A stretch of DNA of 64,000 bases from Thermogutta sp039793925 (lineage in GTDB: Bacteria; Planctomycetota; Planctomycetia; Pirellulales; Thermoguttaceae): assembly GCF_039793925.1 (NCBI RefSeq), contig NZ_JBAMME010000011.1, forward strand, positions 1 to 64,000, read 5' to 3'. A program made the position numbers and the translations under genes. Each line of letters begins with the position of its first letter. The stretch's first letter is position 1. Shown one piece after another: positions 34,834 to 44,440 of the stretch. The notes beneath the pieces are model-generated. The model was given only the letters and a program-made list of their open reading frames with translations. It made no database searches and had not been told where the DNA came from.

Positions 34834-37611
34834 ATGATGGATAGTTCATCACGCCGAGGAACTCGCGTTATCCGCTGGATCGACCGAATTGCTGCATGGA
34901 TTGTCACACTCGGGGGCATCAGCACAATCGTCGCCGTCCTGGGGGTTTTCGTATTCCTGGTCTGGACTGTCCTCCCCATGTTTCGCCCCGCGTCCTTGAG
35001 TCCTCGGGCAACTGTGCTGCTTATGGGGGAAACGCCAGCCACCGCCTCGAGCGTTGTGGAGACGGCCGGCGAGAGCCACAGTTCCCAGAATTCAAGCGAC
35101 GCGCCCCGGAAAGACCAGGGGGACCAGACCAAACTCGAACCGTCCCCGGATGTGACCTCTTCAGAACCTCTGGTTTTCGGCTTGGATGAGTCCGTCTCAG
35201 TGCTCTGGGGCGTGTCTCGGACCGGCATCTTTTCGGTTTGGGAGCTCCAGTATGGACAGTTGGTCCATCAGATTCCCTTGGCAGAGTCGGCGAAAATCGT
35301 GTGCGTCGCGGTAGATGCTCCACGACGATCATTTGTGTTGGGAACGCAGGACGGTAAACTACTTTCGGGTAGTTTTACCATTCAAATAGGGAGTGTCCCT
35401 GAGGAGGATGTGCCGCCTCAGATAAAATCCCAATGGGCGCACCTCGCTGGTGGAAAACAAGTCGTCAGTAGGGAGGGTACCGTTTGGTGGCCTGCCGAAG
35501 GGAGTGTCTGGCGAAGCCTGCAGGTGTCGGTGTCGCGGGACGAGCCGGTCGTCGTAGGCGACCGAGCCGTGGTTCTGGTGGACTCTTCTTTCCGCGGCGA
35601 AACGCGACTTTTCGCTGCCCTTACTGAGGACGGAGTCCTCTATGTGGGGACATCAGAAAAGAAGCTCAATTTCCTGACCGGTGAAGAGACGCTGACATTT
35701 GCCGGGGGTTCTTTGCGATTGCAAGCGGAGCTAGGAGAAAAGTTCCCCGCGTATTTGTGCATGTCGGGGGTTGGCGATTCCGTTTACCTCCTGTGGCGAG
35801 ATGGGCGGCTCCTCCGTGTTGATACCCGTATGGTGGATTCCCCGCAGGTCGCAGAAACACTTCGAGTCACCCACGGAAACGATACCGTTACAGCATTTGG
35901 TCAACTTATCGGAAAGAACAGCCTTCTCATTGGAACTCGCGAGGGTGACGTCTCGGCCTGGTTTCCCATTAAGCCAGAAAGCGCGAACACTCCGGATGGT
36001 GTTCAGCTTGTGCGCGGACATCTTTTTCGTAAAGGGCCGGCTGCAGCCGTGTGCTTCGGTCCGTCCCAGCGGAGTCGCCTGTTCTCCGTCGCGTACTCGG
36101 ACGGAACGGTGAGGGTCTTTCACGCCACCAGCGAGCAACTCGTCGTAGAGGACAAATTTGCTCCACAGGGGACCGGACCAGCACTTCAAACCTTCGGGCA
36201 AAGTGGGGCTTTAAGCGATGTCGAAAAAATGTGGAAAACGGGCGCTCCCGCCGTGGTGATTGGTCCCAAGGAAGACGCCCTCATTGCCGTGGAAAAACAC
36301 CAGGCCCGGCTTTGGCGCCTTGCCGCTCCCCACGCTGGTATTACGCTCCGTTCTGTCTTCGGACGGGTTTGGTATGAGGGGTATTCCAAACCGGAGTTTG
36401 TTTGGCAGTCATCGAGCGGTACAGACGATTTTGAACCCAAGTACAGCCTCACTCCGCTCATTTTCGGCACGGTGAAAGCCACTGCTTTCGCCCTTCTTTT
36501 TGCCGTACCACTGGCGCTTTTGGCGGCCGTTTATACCAGTGAGGTACTTCATAAAAGTGTGCGGGCATATATCAAGCCCAGCCTGGAACTGATGGCGGGA
36601 CTACCCAGCGTGGTGCTCGGTTTTTTAGCGGCACTTGTGTTTGCTCCGTGGGTGGAAACTCGCCTTCCTCAGGTCCTTGCCGTGTTCTATACGGTACCAT
36701 TTGCGCTGTTGCTTGGCGGACACCTCATTCGGGTCCTCCCGAGGTCCTGGCAGTTCGTGGTGTCGCGGTATCGCTTCTGGACGATCCTGGCGGCCTGCGC
36801 GGTGGGGGTGGCCCTGGCCAACTACGCGGGTCCCCTGGCCGAAAAGGCCTTCTTTCAAGGAGATATCAAGGCATGGCTGAACGGGAGGGTAGGAACCGGC
36901 GCCCCCGGCTGGGCGTTTGCATTATTGCCCCTCATGGGGGTGCTTGTCGCGGCTGCCCAGATCCTCTGGATTGAACCAACACTCGAAAGATTTCTGCCGC
37001 TTGCTTCCCACCGGCTTTGGGCATGGACCAAACTCGGTTTGTTTCTCTTCGGCGTCCTGGCGGCGTTCTTTGCCAGTTTTCTTCTGGGGTGGCTGCTCGT
37101 GAATATTCTCGGCCTCGATCCACGCGGATTGTTTCTCGGCACGTATGTCCAGCGGAATGCCTTCATCGTCGGCTTTGTGATGGGTTTTGCTATCATTCCC
37201 ATCATCTACACAATAGCCGACGATGCCCTATCGGCCGTGCCCGATCACCTCCGTGCCGCTTCTCTTGGAGCGGGTGCGACGCCCTGGCAGACCGCTATCC
37301 GAGTGGTGATTCCGACTGCTATGAGTGGGCTTTTCTCGGCTCTTATGATCGGGCTGGGGCGTGCTGCCGGGGAAACGATGATCGTCCTGATGGCGGCGGG
37401 AAACACACCCATCATGGATTGGAACATATTCAGCGGCTTTCGAACGTTGTCGGCCAACATCGCGGTGGAATTGCCTGAGGCCGTCCAGTACAGCACACAC
37501 TACCGTATGTTGTTCCTGGCCGGCCTGTGCCTTTTCGTCATCACATTCATCGTCAATACGGTTGCCGAGCTGGTGCGTCTCCGGTTCCGCAAGAAGGCAT
37601 TTCAGTTGTGA
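34834..37611 (+). CDS. pstC: Phosphate ABC transporter permease PstC, long form with periplasmic propeller-like domain
   Basis: Inner-membrane subunit of the Pst transporter. At 925 residues it is roughly three times the size of E. coli PstC. One N-terminal helix (about residues 20-46) is followed by about 480 periplasmic residues with repeated beta-propeller-like strands (LWGVSRTGIFSVWE, VLGTQDGKLLSGS, LIGTREGDVSAWF, SVAYSDGTVRVFH), then the permease core from about residue 536. The core itself has an insertion with extra hydrophobic helices (about 650-760). The EAA loop is clear: DALSAVPDHLRAASLGAGAT and IGLGRAAGETMIVLM. Long PstC forms exist in other bacteria such as pseudomonads; the propeller reading is inference. 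Confidence 0.88.
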   Translation: MMDSSSRRGTRVIRWIDRIAAWIVTLGGISTIVAVLGVFVFLVWTVLPMFRPASLSPRATVLLMGETPATASSVVETAGESHSSQNSSDAPRKDQGDQTKLEPSPDVTSSEPLVFGLDESVSVLWGVSRTGIFSVWELQYGQLVHQIPLAESAKIVCVAVDAPRRSFVLGTQDGKLLSGSFTIQIGSVPEEDVPPQIKSQWAHLAGGKQVVSREGTVWWPAEGSVWRSLQVSVSRDEPVVVGDRAVVLVDSSFRGETRLFAALTEDGVLYVGTSEKKLNFLTGEETLTFAGGSLRLQAELGEKFPAYLCMSGVGDSVYLLWRDGRLLRVDTRMVDSPQVAETLRVTHGNDTVTAFGQLIGKNSLLIGTREGDVSAWFPIKPESANTPDGVQLVRGHLFRKGPAAAVCFGPSQRSRLFSVAYSDGTVRVFHATSEQLVVEDKFAPQGTGPALQTFGQSGALSDVEKMWKTGAPAVVIGPKEDALIAVEKHQARLWRLAAPHAGITLRSVFGRVWYEGYSKPEFVWQSSSGTDDFEPKYSLTPLIFGTVKATAFALLFAVPLALLAAVYTSEVLHKSVRAYIKPSLELMAGLPSVVLGFLAALVFAPWVETRLPQVLAVFYTVPFALLLGGHLIRVLPRSWQFVVSRYRFWTILAACAVGVALANYAGPLAEKAFFQGDIKAWLNGRVGTGAPGWAFALLPLMGVLVAAAQILWIEPTLERFLPLASHRLWAWTKLGLFLFGVLAAFFASFLLGWLLVNILGLDPRGLFLGTYVQRNAFIVGFVMGFAIIPIIYTIADDALSAVPDHLRAASLGAGATPWQTAIRVVIPTAMSGLFSALMIGLGRAAGETMIVLMAAGNTPIMDWNIFSGFRTLSANIAVELPEAVQYSTHYRMLFLAGLCLFVITFIVNTVAELVRLRFRKKAFQL

Positions 37612-37662
37612 TATCAGAATCCAAGAGTCACACAAACCGCAACGGCTTAACGGTTCAAGACG

Positions 37663-39420
37663 ATGACACAAGTTTTGATCCCAAGAAAAATACAGATTGC
37701 TCGTGAGCGGCCGGATTCCCGGGATAGCCCGGGGCGATTGCTTTCGGCTTATGCTGAGCCCTCCCTGTGGCTGACCGGTGGCGCGCTGGTCATCGCGCTC
37801 GCCATGATGTTCGGTCTGCTGGCTCTCATCCTGGTAGAGGGAACGCGGACTTTCTGGCCTCTGCGTGTCGTCCAGTGGGAGCAGCCAGATCTCGCGGTGA
37901 TGGGCGAAATCACCCGCAAAGAATGGTTTCGTCCCGATCCTCAGTCCCTTCAAGGGATGCCGCCAGAACTCCGGAAATCTTTCGAAGACTACATGAACAA
38001 GCACGGGGGCTGGGTACTGCGGTATCTGGTAAGAACGGGTAACTACGAACTCACCAACGAGCATTTTCGATGGGTATCTGAACCTGAGACTCGGCTGGGT
38101 AAGACCACCTGGCCCCAGTGGGCTGTGGTGTTCGAGCGGGTAGCGTGGGGACGCTTTTATGGATTCCCCGTAGCGTTCCTGATCGACGGAAAGCCGCAAG
38201 CGACTACGCCATCGAATATTTGGGACAACTTCCTCCGCTGCCATCCTGAGGTTCGACGCCGGTTTCGGATGATCAGGCGGTTGGAAACTCGAGACCTTGG
38301 TGACATTAATCACGAGCTTGAAACGGCTCGTCTTCGCCTGCGAGCCGTAGAACTGGAAGAAGGTAAACAGTCCCTACGGTACCGCCGGTTGGAGACAATC
38401 CTGGCGCAGACAGAAAAGGAACTCCACCAACGTTACGACGCGGTACGGCAAGAGATTGATCAACTGCGTGCCGAAAATGCTCGGTATGCAATTCGGGTAC
38501 GAACTGCCGATGGCCAGGAAAAAGACATAGCATTGGCCGACATTGTACGTGCCTATCCCGCGAACCAGCTCGACCTTTGGGCGCGTTGCCAGGTTTACCT
38601 CAGCCGCGTCTGGGAGTTTTTGACAGACGACCCGAGAGAGGCCAATAGCGAAGGGGGTATATTTCCGGCGATTTTTGGGACAGCTTTTCTCACTCTTTTG
38701 ATGACAATCGCCGTAGTTCCCCTAGGTGTGCTGGCGGCTCTTTACTTACGGGAGTATGCCAAGGGCGGCGTGCTCGTCAGTGGTTTACGGATCGCCATCA
38801 ATAATTTGGCGGGGGTGCCCAGCATTGTCTTCGGTGTGTTCGGTCTTGGATTTTTCTGCTACCTGGTGGGTGGATCGATTGATAGCGTTTTCTTTCGGGC
38901 CCGGCTTCCTAACCCAACGTTTGGGACTGGTGGAATCCTGTGGGCTTCGCTGACGCTTGCACTTCTCACATTGCCGGTGGTCATCGTGGCCACTGAAGAA
39001 GCACTGGCCGCGGTTCCTCGATCTGTTCGCGAGGGCTCGTACGCTTGTGGTGCGACGCGTTGGCAGACGTTGCGTCGGGTGGTTTTACCGCAAGCATTCC
39101 CTGGAATTCTCACAGGCACGATTCTGGCAATGGCCCGTGGTGCTGGAGAAGTCGCCCCGCTCATGCTGACCGGTGCCGTCAAACTGGCTCCGGAGTTGCC
39201 TATTGATCATCGCTTCCCGTACATCCATTTGCAGCGGAGTTTCATGCATCTGGGTTTCCATATTTATGACCTCGGTTTTCAAAGCCCCAACAGCGAGGCC
39301 GCCAAACCAATGGTATTTTCGACGACCCTGGTGCTGATTCTCCTTATTGTGGCACTGAACCTGTGGGCATTCGCGCTACGTGCCCGCTTGCGCCGTGCCG
39401 CTCAGGTCTTGCATTTATGA
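37663..39420 (+). CDS. pstA: Phosphate ABC transporter permease PstA, long form
   Basis: Second permease subunit, 585 residues. After the first helix (WLTGGALVIALAMMFGLLALILVEG) a periplasmic insertion of about 270 residues contains a coiled coil (HELETARLRLRAVELEE to YDAVRQEIDQLRAENARY). The conserved core begins at GGIFPAIFGTAFLTLLM and includes GGVLVSGLRIAINNLAGVPS and the EAA loop EEALAAVPRSVREGSYACGA with MARGAGEVAPLMLTGAV. It starts 51 bases after pstC; its last codons overlap the possible upstream starts of pstB. Confidence 0.92.
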   Translation: MTQVLIPRKIQIARERPDSRDSPGRLLSAYAEPSLWLTGGALVIALAMMFGLLALILVEGTRTFWPLRVVQWEQPDLAVMGEITRKEWFRPDPQSLQGMPPELRKSFEDYMNKHGGWVLRYLVRTGNYELTNEHFRWVSEPETRLGKTTWPQWAVVFERVAWGRFYGFPVAFLIDGKPQATTPSNIWDNFLRCHPEVRRRFRMIRRLETRDLGDINHELETARLRLRAVELEEGKQSLRYRRLETILAQTEKELHQRYDAVRQEIDQLRAENARYAIRVRTADGQEKDIALADIVRAYPANQLDLWARCQVYLSRVWEFLTDDPREANSEGGIFPAIFGTAFLTLLMTIAVVPLGVLAALYLREYAKGGVLVSGLRIAINNLAGVPSIVFGVFGLGFFCYLVGGSIDSVFFRARLPNPTFGTGGILWASLTLALLTLPVVIVATEEALAAVPRSVREGSYACGATRWQTLRRVVLPQAFPGILTGTILAMARGAGEVAPLMLTGAVKLAPELPIDHRFPYIHLQRSFMHLGFHIYDLGFQSPNSEAAKPMVFSTTLVLILLIVALNLWAFALRARLRRAAQVLHL

Positions 39421-39437
39421 TGGAGGTTGGGTTTACT

Positions 39438-40532
39438 ATGTTGAGCTATCTACGAGCGTTTGTACCAGTAAACGCCAACGGGAAGCATGCGGCATTGCGA
39501 CAGAAAAAAGACTCGAAACGGCCCAGCTCGGGTAGTGATTCGTTCATTCAGCGAATGTCTCCTATGGATTCCCATTCTGTGTCTCCGTCCACCGAAGCAA
39601 CCTCAACTCCGCCTCGTTCGCCCGCTGAGACCCAGCAGTCCAAGTCCCCGGTGCACGCGAGCCGTGTCGGGAAACCGCCGTCTTTTGAAGAATCGCTCCT
39701 GCAGGGTGCTTCTCGCTTAGCAGCTATCGCCCGGGGTGAACCTTTTGAAAGCGAAATCCATCCACAGGTGCTTGCGGAGCCAGCCGTTCTTGAAATCGAC
39801 CATTTCAGCCTCTGGTACGGGAAAAAACAAACCCTCTTCGACATTTGCATGAACATCCCGAGAGGAAAAGTGACCGCCATTATTGGTCCCAGCGGGTGTG
39901 GCAAATCCACCCTGATCCGCTGCATCAATCGCATGAACGATCTGATTGACGATGTGCACACGGAAGGTGATATCCGGCTGGATGGGGTTTCGGTATTCGA
40001 CCCCACGGTGGATGCGACCCAAATTCGCAAGCGGGCAGGGATGGTGTTTCAGAAGCCCAATCCTTTTCCGATGAGCATTTTTGAAAACGTCGTCTATCCG
40101 TTGCGGATTCAGGGAATCCGAAATCGGCAGTACCTTCAGGAACAATGCGAGCGTTGCCTCCGCGCAGCAGCGCTTTGGGACGAGGTGAAGGACCATCTCA
40201 ATCAGAATGCCCTCCAGCTTTCAGGTGGGCAGCAGCAACGCCTATGTATCGCCCGAGCGTTGGCAGGCAACCCTGAAGTGCTGTTACTGGATGAGCCCTG
40301 TTCGGCCCTCGACCCCATCGCGACGAACAAAATTGAAGATCTCATTCGAGAACTCGCCGGTGAATATACAGTCGTCATCGTGACTCACAATATGCAGCAG
40401 GCGGCCCGGGTGAGTGACTACACGGCTCTGCTCTATTTGGGTCGTCTGATCGAATATGGCCCAACCCCGGACATCTTCAGCGCCCCGAGGCTGCCGGAAA
40501 CCGAGGCGTATGTAACAGGACGTTTTGGATGA
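39438..40532 (+). CDS. pstB: Phosphate ABC transporter ATP-binding protein PstB with N-terminal extension
   Basis: ATPase subunit that powers phosphate import. Walker A IIGPSGCGKSTLIRCINRMND, Q-loop MVFQKPNPFPMSIFENV, signature LSGGQQQRLCIARAL, Walker B VLLLDEPCSALDPIA and switch VTHNMQQAARVSD are intact, and NPFPMSI is typical of PstB. The ABC domain starts only near residue 115; before it lies a Ser/Pro/Thr-rich extension of unknown use. The ATG at 39438 has GGAGG 11 bases upstream; ATGs at 39417 and 39420 overlap the pstA stop and are alternatives. Confidence 0.94.
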   Translation: MLSYLRAFVPVNANGKHAALRQKKDSKRPSSGSDSFIQRMSPMDSHSVSPSTEATSTPPRSPAETQQSKSPVHASRVGKPPSFEESLLQGASRLAAIARGEPFESEIHPQVLAEPAVLEIDHFSLWYGKKQTLFDICMNIPRGKVTAIIGPSGCGKSTLIRCINRMNDLIDDVHTEGDIRLDGVSVFDPTVDATQIRKRAGMVFQKPNPFPMSIFENVVYPLRIQGIRNRQYLQEQCERCLRAAALWDEVKDHLNQNALQLSGGQQQRLCIARALAGNPEVLLLDEPCSALDPIATNKIEDLIRELAGEYTVVIVTHNMQQAARVSDYTALLYLGRLIEYGPTPDIFSAPRLPETEAYVTGRFG

Positions 40533-40687
40533 AGTTCATCCCCATTCGAGGGCGTCAAGCCCCCTTCGAGCGGAAAGATTCCCAAGCACCAAATTGGCAA
40601 AACCAGTGTGCCGGTCTACAATCGAAAAGTGTGGTTCTCGCGCGAAGCACTGACAGGTAGTCAAATAAAAAATGAGGAGCAAGCGTG

Positions 40688-40984
40688 ATGGGCTTGTGGC
40701 TGGCAGTTTTGAATCTTGGAGAGAGCTTGCTCATCGCTGAAGAGGCGAGCGGGGGAGGCAGCCCGGCCTGGGCACCGGGGTACCTGGTGGTTATCCTGGC
40801 CACAGTCTTCGTGATGATGATTGCTCTGGCGCCCAGTCGAAGATCGGACAAGGTTAAGGGACTTGAGTTTAAAGGAACATCTTGGGGCAAAGTCGTGACT
40901 TCCGAAACGGAAAAGAAGAAGGCTCCGGAAGGCCCTCCGCCCGGTGTGTTTGCACCGGCGCAGATGGCGAAAAAACGGGGATAA
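40688..40984 (+). CDS. Small single-pass membrane protein of unknown function
   Basis: A 98-residue protein starting at the ATG at 40688 (GTG at 40685 is equally placed after GAGGAG). It has one strong membrane helix (WAPGYLVVILATVFVMMIAL) and a charged cytoplasmic tail ending AQMAKKRG. I do not recognise it. It follows pstB by 155 bases on the same strand, so it may be expressed with the Pst genes, perhaps as an accessory subunit; this is inferred from position alone. Confidence 0.65.
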   Translation: MGLWLAVLNLGESLLIAEEASGGGSPAWAPGYLVVILATVFVMMIALAPSRRSDKVKGLEFKGTSWGKVVTSETEKKKAPEGPPPGVFAPAQMAKKRG

Positions 40985-41137
40985 TCCGCCTGGCAATCGC
41001 TTCCTGCTAACGAGTGGGCCGCCTTTGCAGTTGCTTCAGGCCACACGGGCCAGCTTCAGCGTGATTTCGCGGCTTGGGGTGGAGGAAGTCTCATTGTGGT
41101 CTGAACTGTCCGTTCACCGTATTCCCCGAAGCCACCG

Positions 41138-42397
41138 TTACCGGCCAGTCGGGTGCGTTTCCGTCACCGGTTGAGACGTTCTTTCCAGAAATTTGGGCGG
41201 CCCAACCCGGAATGTATGGGATTGTCCACCCAGAAAACGAGCGATCGCCCCAACCACCGCCCGCTGTTCTTCCTCCGTCAGACCCGGAAAAATTGGGAGG
41301 GCAAGTACCTCTCGGCTAGCCAGAAACGTTTCTGGCAGGTCGGTAGGAGCGTAACCCAGGAATTGGAAGCATTCCTGCTCGTGCAGACCAAGCGGGTAAT
41401 AGATTTCCGTTCCTATTCCTTGGTCCTGGAGATACCTGCGGAGAGCGTCTCGCCGTCCGTTGCGTATCCGAATAACGTATTGATTCCACACGTGGCGCCC
41501 TTCGACGGTCATTTCGGGCAAAACAATGTGCCGTTCCAAGCCGGCTTCCAAAAAAAGCGCCGTGTAACGTCGGGCGATTTCCTGGCGACGGGCCACCCAC
41601 TCTTCCAAATGACGAAATTTGACCAACAGGGCCGCCGCCTGGAAGGCGTCCATCCGACTGTTGATCCCAATCATGCGATGATAATATCGCGGATGCATTC
41701 CATGAACACGGAGAATCCGAAGCTGCTCGCTGAGCTGGCTGTCGTTGGTGGTCAACATTCCGCCGTCGCCCATCCCGCCCAGATTCTTGGTGGGATAGAA
41801 GCTCAGACATCCAATCCGCCCCAGCGATCCAACACGTCTTCCGCAGTACTCCGCGCCGATGGACTGGGCGGCGTCCTCCACGACGGTGATCCCGAAGCGT
41901 TCCGCTAGCTCCAGAATCGGCCTCATATCGGCCGCCTGACCAAAAAGATGGACAGGAATGATGGCTTTCGTATTCTTTCTGATAAGCCGGGCCACGTGGT
42001 CAGGCGATATGTTGTACGATCGCGGATCGATATCGGCGAAGACCGGCTTGGCCCCAAGCCGAGTGACGGCGCTGGCGGTCGCGAAAAATGTAAAACTGGG
42101 GACGATCACTTCGTCTCCCGGCCCGATATTGAGAGCCATCAGCGCAAGCAACAGGGCATCACTGCCCGAAGCACAGGCTATGGCGTGCCGGCAATGGCAG
42201 TATTCTGCAAGGAGCTGTTCGAGGTTTTCCACCTCGGGTCCGAGAACAAAAACGCCAGAATCGACGACCCTCGCCAGTGCTGCCACAATTTCATCCCGCA
42301 GAGGCGCCTGGGTACGACCGAGATCAAGAAACGGAACCGCAACCTGTGGGCGTGACGACGCTTCCGTCCTCTCCATTGGCCAAGGAGTTGGTGCCAT
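41138..42397 (-). CDS. DegT/DnrJ/EryC1/StrS family aminotransferase
   Basis: A PLP enzyme of the sugar-aminotransferase type, 419 residues. Family features: VPFLDLGRTQAPLRDEI, VFVLGPEVENLEQLLAEYC, HAIACASGSDALLLAL, VIVPSFTFFATASAV, VEDAAQSIGAEYCGR, the PLP lysine in SFYPTKNLGGMGDGGM, and HGMHPRYYHRMIGINSRMD. Such enzymes transfer an amino group to a keto-sugar nucleotide for surface polysaccharides. The ATG at 42397 has AAGGG upstream. No sugar-nucleotide genes adjoin it; it sits between the pst genes and phoR on the opposite strand. Confidence 0.93.
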   Translation of the reverse strand: MAPTPWPMERTEASSRPQVAVPFLDLGRTQAPLRDEIVAALARVVDSGVFVLGPEVENLEQLLAEYCHCRHAIACASGSDALLLALMALNIGPGDEVIVPSFTFFATASAVTRLGAKPVFADIDPRSYNISPDHVARLIRKNTKAIIPVHLFGQAADMRPILELAERFGITVVEDAAQSIGAEYCGRRVGSLGRIGCLSFYPTKNLGGMGDGGMLTTNDSQLSEQLRILRVHGMHPRYYHRMIGINSRMDAFQAAALLVKFRHLEEWVARRQEIARRYTALFLEAGLERHIVLPEMTVEGRHVWNQYVIRIRNGRRDALRRYLQDQGIGTEIYYPLGLHEQECFQFLGYAPTDLPETFLASREVLALPIFPGLTEEEQRAVVGAIARFLGGQSHTFRVGPPKFLERTSQPVTETHPTGR

Positions 42398-42652
42398 GTG
42401 ATTCCCTTCTTCGATCACCCTCCGTGGTTGTCTCTCCAGATGTGCTGGCATCCGTCCACTTGGACGCACCGTAAGCCATAGCGTAGATTGATCAAGTGAA
42501 AACAGTCAAGATCAATTTGCAGGGAATGACGACATCGGAATGCGTATTTGCGGGCGTCGGCTGGGGATTTTGTCCAGTTAACCGATCAAATAATCGACAA
42601 GACCGGTGAGTTAAACCTCGCCCATAGAGACGGCTATTGGGGAACCGCAATC

Positions 42653-44413
42653 ATGTCGAGGGTATTTCGATTGAGATTGCCTGTTGTCCTGCTTCTTTTT
42701 TGGACTGTCACAACTGTGCCCATTGTTTTGCTTTGGTTGCTCACAGTCTTCGCCACACATGAGCAGCTTACAAACACGTGGATCGAAGAACGGGCACACT
42801 ATCTCGCCCGGGCTATTCTCACGGACGATGTTGGCAAACAGATGCCAAACCCTCAGGCCCTCACCAATGTCCTGCGTCAAAAGGCCGGCGTCTTAGAACT
42901 CCAGATTGCAATTTTCGACGAAGGCGGACGCACGCTGGCCGCAACAACGCCGCTATTGGATCATGCCACTGCAGAACTGCCAGAGGTCCAATTGTGCCGG
43001 AGATCAGGACGCCCGGTGGTCCGGTGGATGGAGGCTCGGTCGGGCGACCATCTCCGCTGGATCGCTGCTTTCCCAATGAGCCAACTTTCTTCTCCCGCGG
43101 TGTTATGGCTCGAGCAGGAAATTCCCCTGAGCTCGTCAGCTCTGTCCAGCACGATTCTCTGGAGTGGCTTGCGAACCATCGGCTTGGGCAGCGTCCTGGG
43201 TGCCGTAGCATGGCTAATCGCCGGGGAATGGCTCAGCAGAACGATCGGTCGGTTCTCGCCCGACCGGCTGGCGCAGAATTGTAGCACATCCCTGCCGCCG
43301 TGGTGTCCGCTGGAAATTGCCCACCTGGTACAACAGTGGAATGAATACGCGGTCCATCGCGAAAACGACCGTCAAACGCTTCGCCAAATCCAAATGGAGT
43401 TCGAGGCCGTTCTGGACCATCTTTTGGACGGCATTCTGATTCTTGATCGATCGGGCAGGGGACAGAAGTGGAACCGCCAGGCGGCTCGACTCCTTCGGTT
43501 CCCGCCTCAGTTGTCCCCCGGCCAACTCGTTCTGTCCGAACGGATTAGACACCCCGCCTTTTCACCGTGGTGGGAGCAGGTGCTTTCCGGAGAAGCTCCA
43601 GCACCGCTTCGCATTTCTCACGAATCCCCTGAACAGCATCTGGAACTGCGAGCTGCACCGTTTCCCGTGGACGGCGTCGGGGAGATGCATTACCTCGTGG
43701 TCATTCGGGATATCACGCGGACTGAGGTGCTCGACCGGGTGCGTCGAGACTTCGTCGCCAACGTGAGTCACGAATTGAAAACTCCCCTGACCACTATGAG
43801 AGGCTTTCTGGAAACGTTACTCGAGGGCGCGATAGAAGAGCCGGAGCAAGCCCGGCATTTCACCCAGATCGTCTTGGAACAGACCGAGCGGCTGGAGCGA
43901 ATTGTGGACGATCTTCTGGTTCTCACGCGACTGGACAGTGACAGGGATCAACCGGTTGAACGCCAGAATGTGAAGGCCAGTGCCCTGATACAAGGCGCGC
44001 TGGACCAGTGTCAGCTTGCTGCGGAAAGAAAAAACATGACATTGAAGACGGAAGTTTCCGTGGACCCAAACCTGAACGTGAATCCCCGCCTGTTCCAGAT
44101 GGCGATCGTCAATCTCATCGACAATGCGATCAAGTACAGCGATCCCGGAAAAACAATCACCCTGCGTGTGGAAATGCAAGAAGAGGAGATCCTGTTTTCT
44201 GTGGCCGACGAGGGATGGGGTATCGAAAGCCGGCACCTTCCCCGCATCTTTGAGCGCTTCTATCGCGTGGATCCCGGGAGAAGCCGTGAACTTGGCGGAA
44301 CGGGGCTGGGCCTGTCCATCGTCAAACACGTGGCTCAGGTCCACGGAGGATATGTGACGGTCACAAGCGAAGTCGGCCGGGGAAGCACTTTCACCATCCA
44401 CCTGCCCAAATGA
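42653..44413 (+). CDS. phoR: PhoR-like sensor histidine kinase
   Basis: A 586-residue membrane kinase: helix 1 (LPVVLLLFWTVTTVPIVLLWLL), a short periplasmic domain of about 130 residues, helix 2 (about 180-205), a PAS domain (FEAVLDHLLDGILILDRSGR), DHp with VSHELKTPLTTMRGFLETLL, and an intact HATPase with NLIDNAIKYSDPGK, DEGWGIESRHLPRIFERFYR and GGTGLGLSIVKHVAQVHGG. This layout is that of PhoR, which senses phosphate through the Pst system. The gene starts at the ATG at 42653 after GGGGAA. Its expected partner PhoB is not in the window. Assignment to phosphate rests on architecture and proximity to pst. Confidence 0.82.
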   Translation: MSRVFRLRLPVVLLLFWTVTTVPIVLLWLLTVFATHEQLTNTWIEERAHYLARAILTDDVGKQMPNPQALTNVLRQKAGVLELQIAIFDEGGRTLAATTPLLDHATAELPEVQLCRRSGRPVVRWMEARSGDHLRWIAAFPMSQLSSPAVLWLEQEIPLSSSALSSTILWSGLRTIGLGSVLGAVAWLIAGEWLSRTIGRFSPDRLAQNCSTSLPPWCPLEIAHLVQQWNEYAVHRENDRQTLRQIQMEFEAVLDHLLDGILILDRSGRGQKWNRQAARLLRFPPQLSPGQLVLSERIRHPAFSPWWEQVLSGEAPAPLRISHESPEQHLELRAAPFPVDGVGEMHYLVVIRDITRTEVLDRVRRDFVANVSHELKTPLTTMRGFLETLLEGAIEEPEQARHFTQIVLEQTERLERIVDDLLVLTRLDSDRDQPVERQNVKASALIQGALDQCQLAAERKNMTLKTEVSVDPNLNVNPRLFQMAIVNLIDNAIKYSDPGKTITLRVEMQEEEILFSVADEGWGIESRHLPRIFERFYRVDPGRSRELGGTGLGLSIVKHVAQVHGGYVTVTSEVGRGSTFTIHLPK

Positions 44414-44440
44414 GGAGCGGTAGAAATCCGGGAAGTCGAA

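Noticed and set aside
37228..38313. 361-codon minus-strand frame across pstC and pstA
   Set aside because: Shadow of two clearly coding permease genes.
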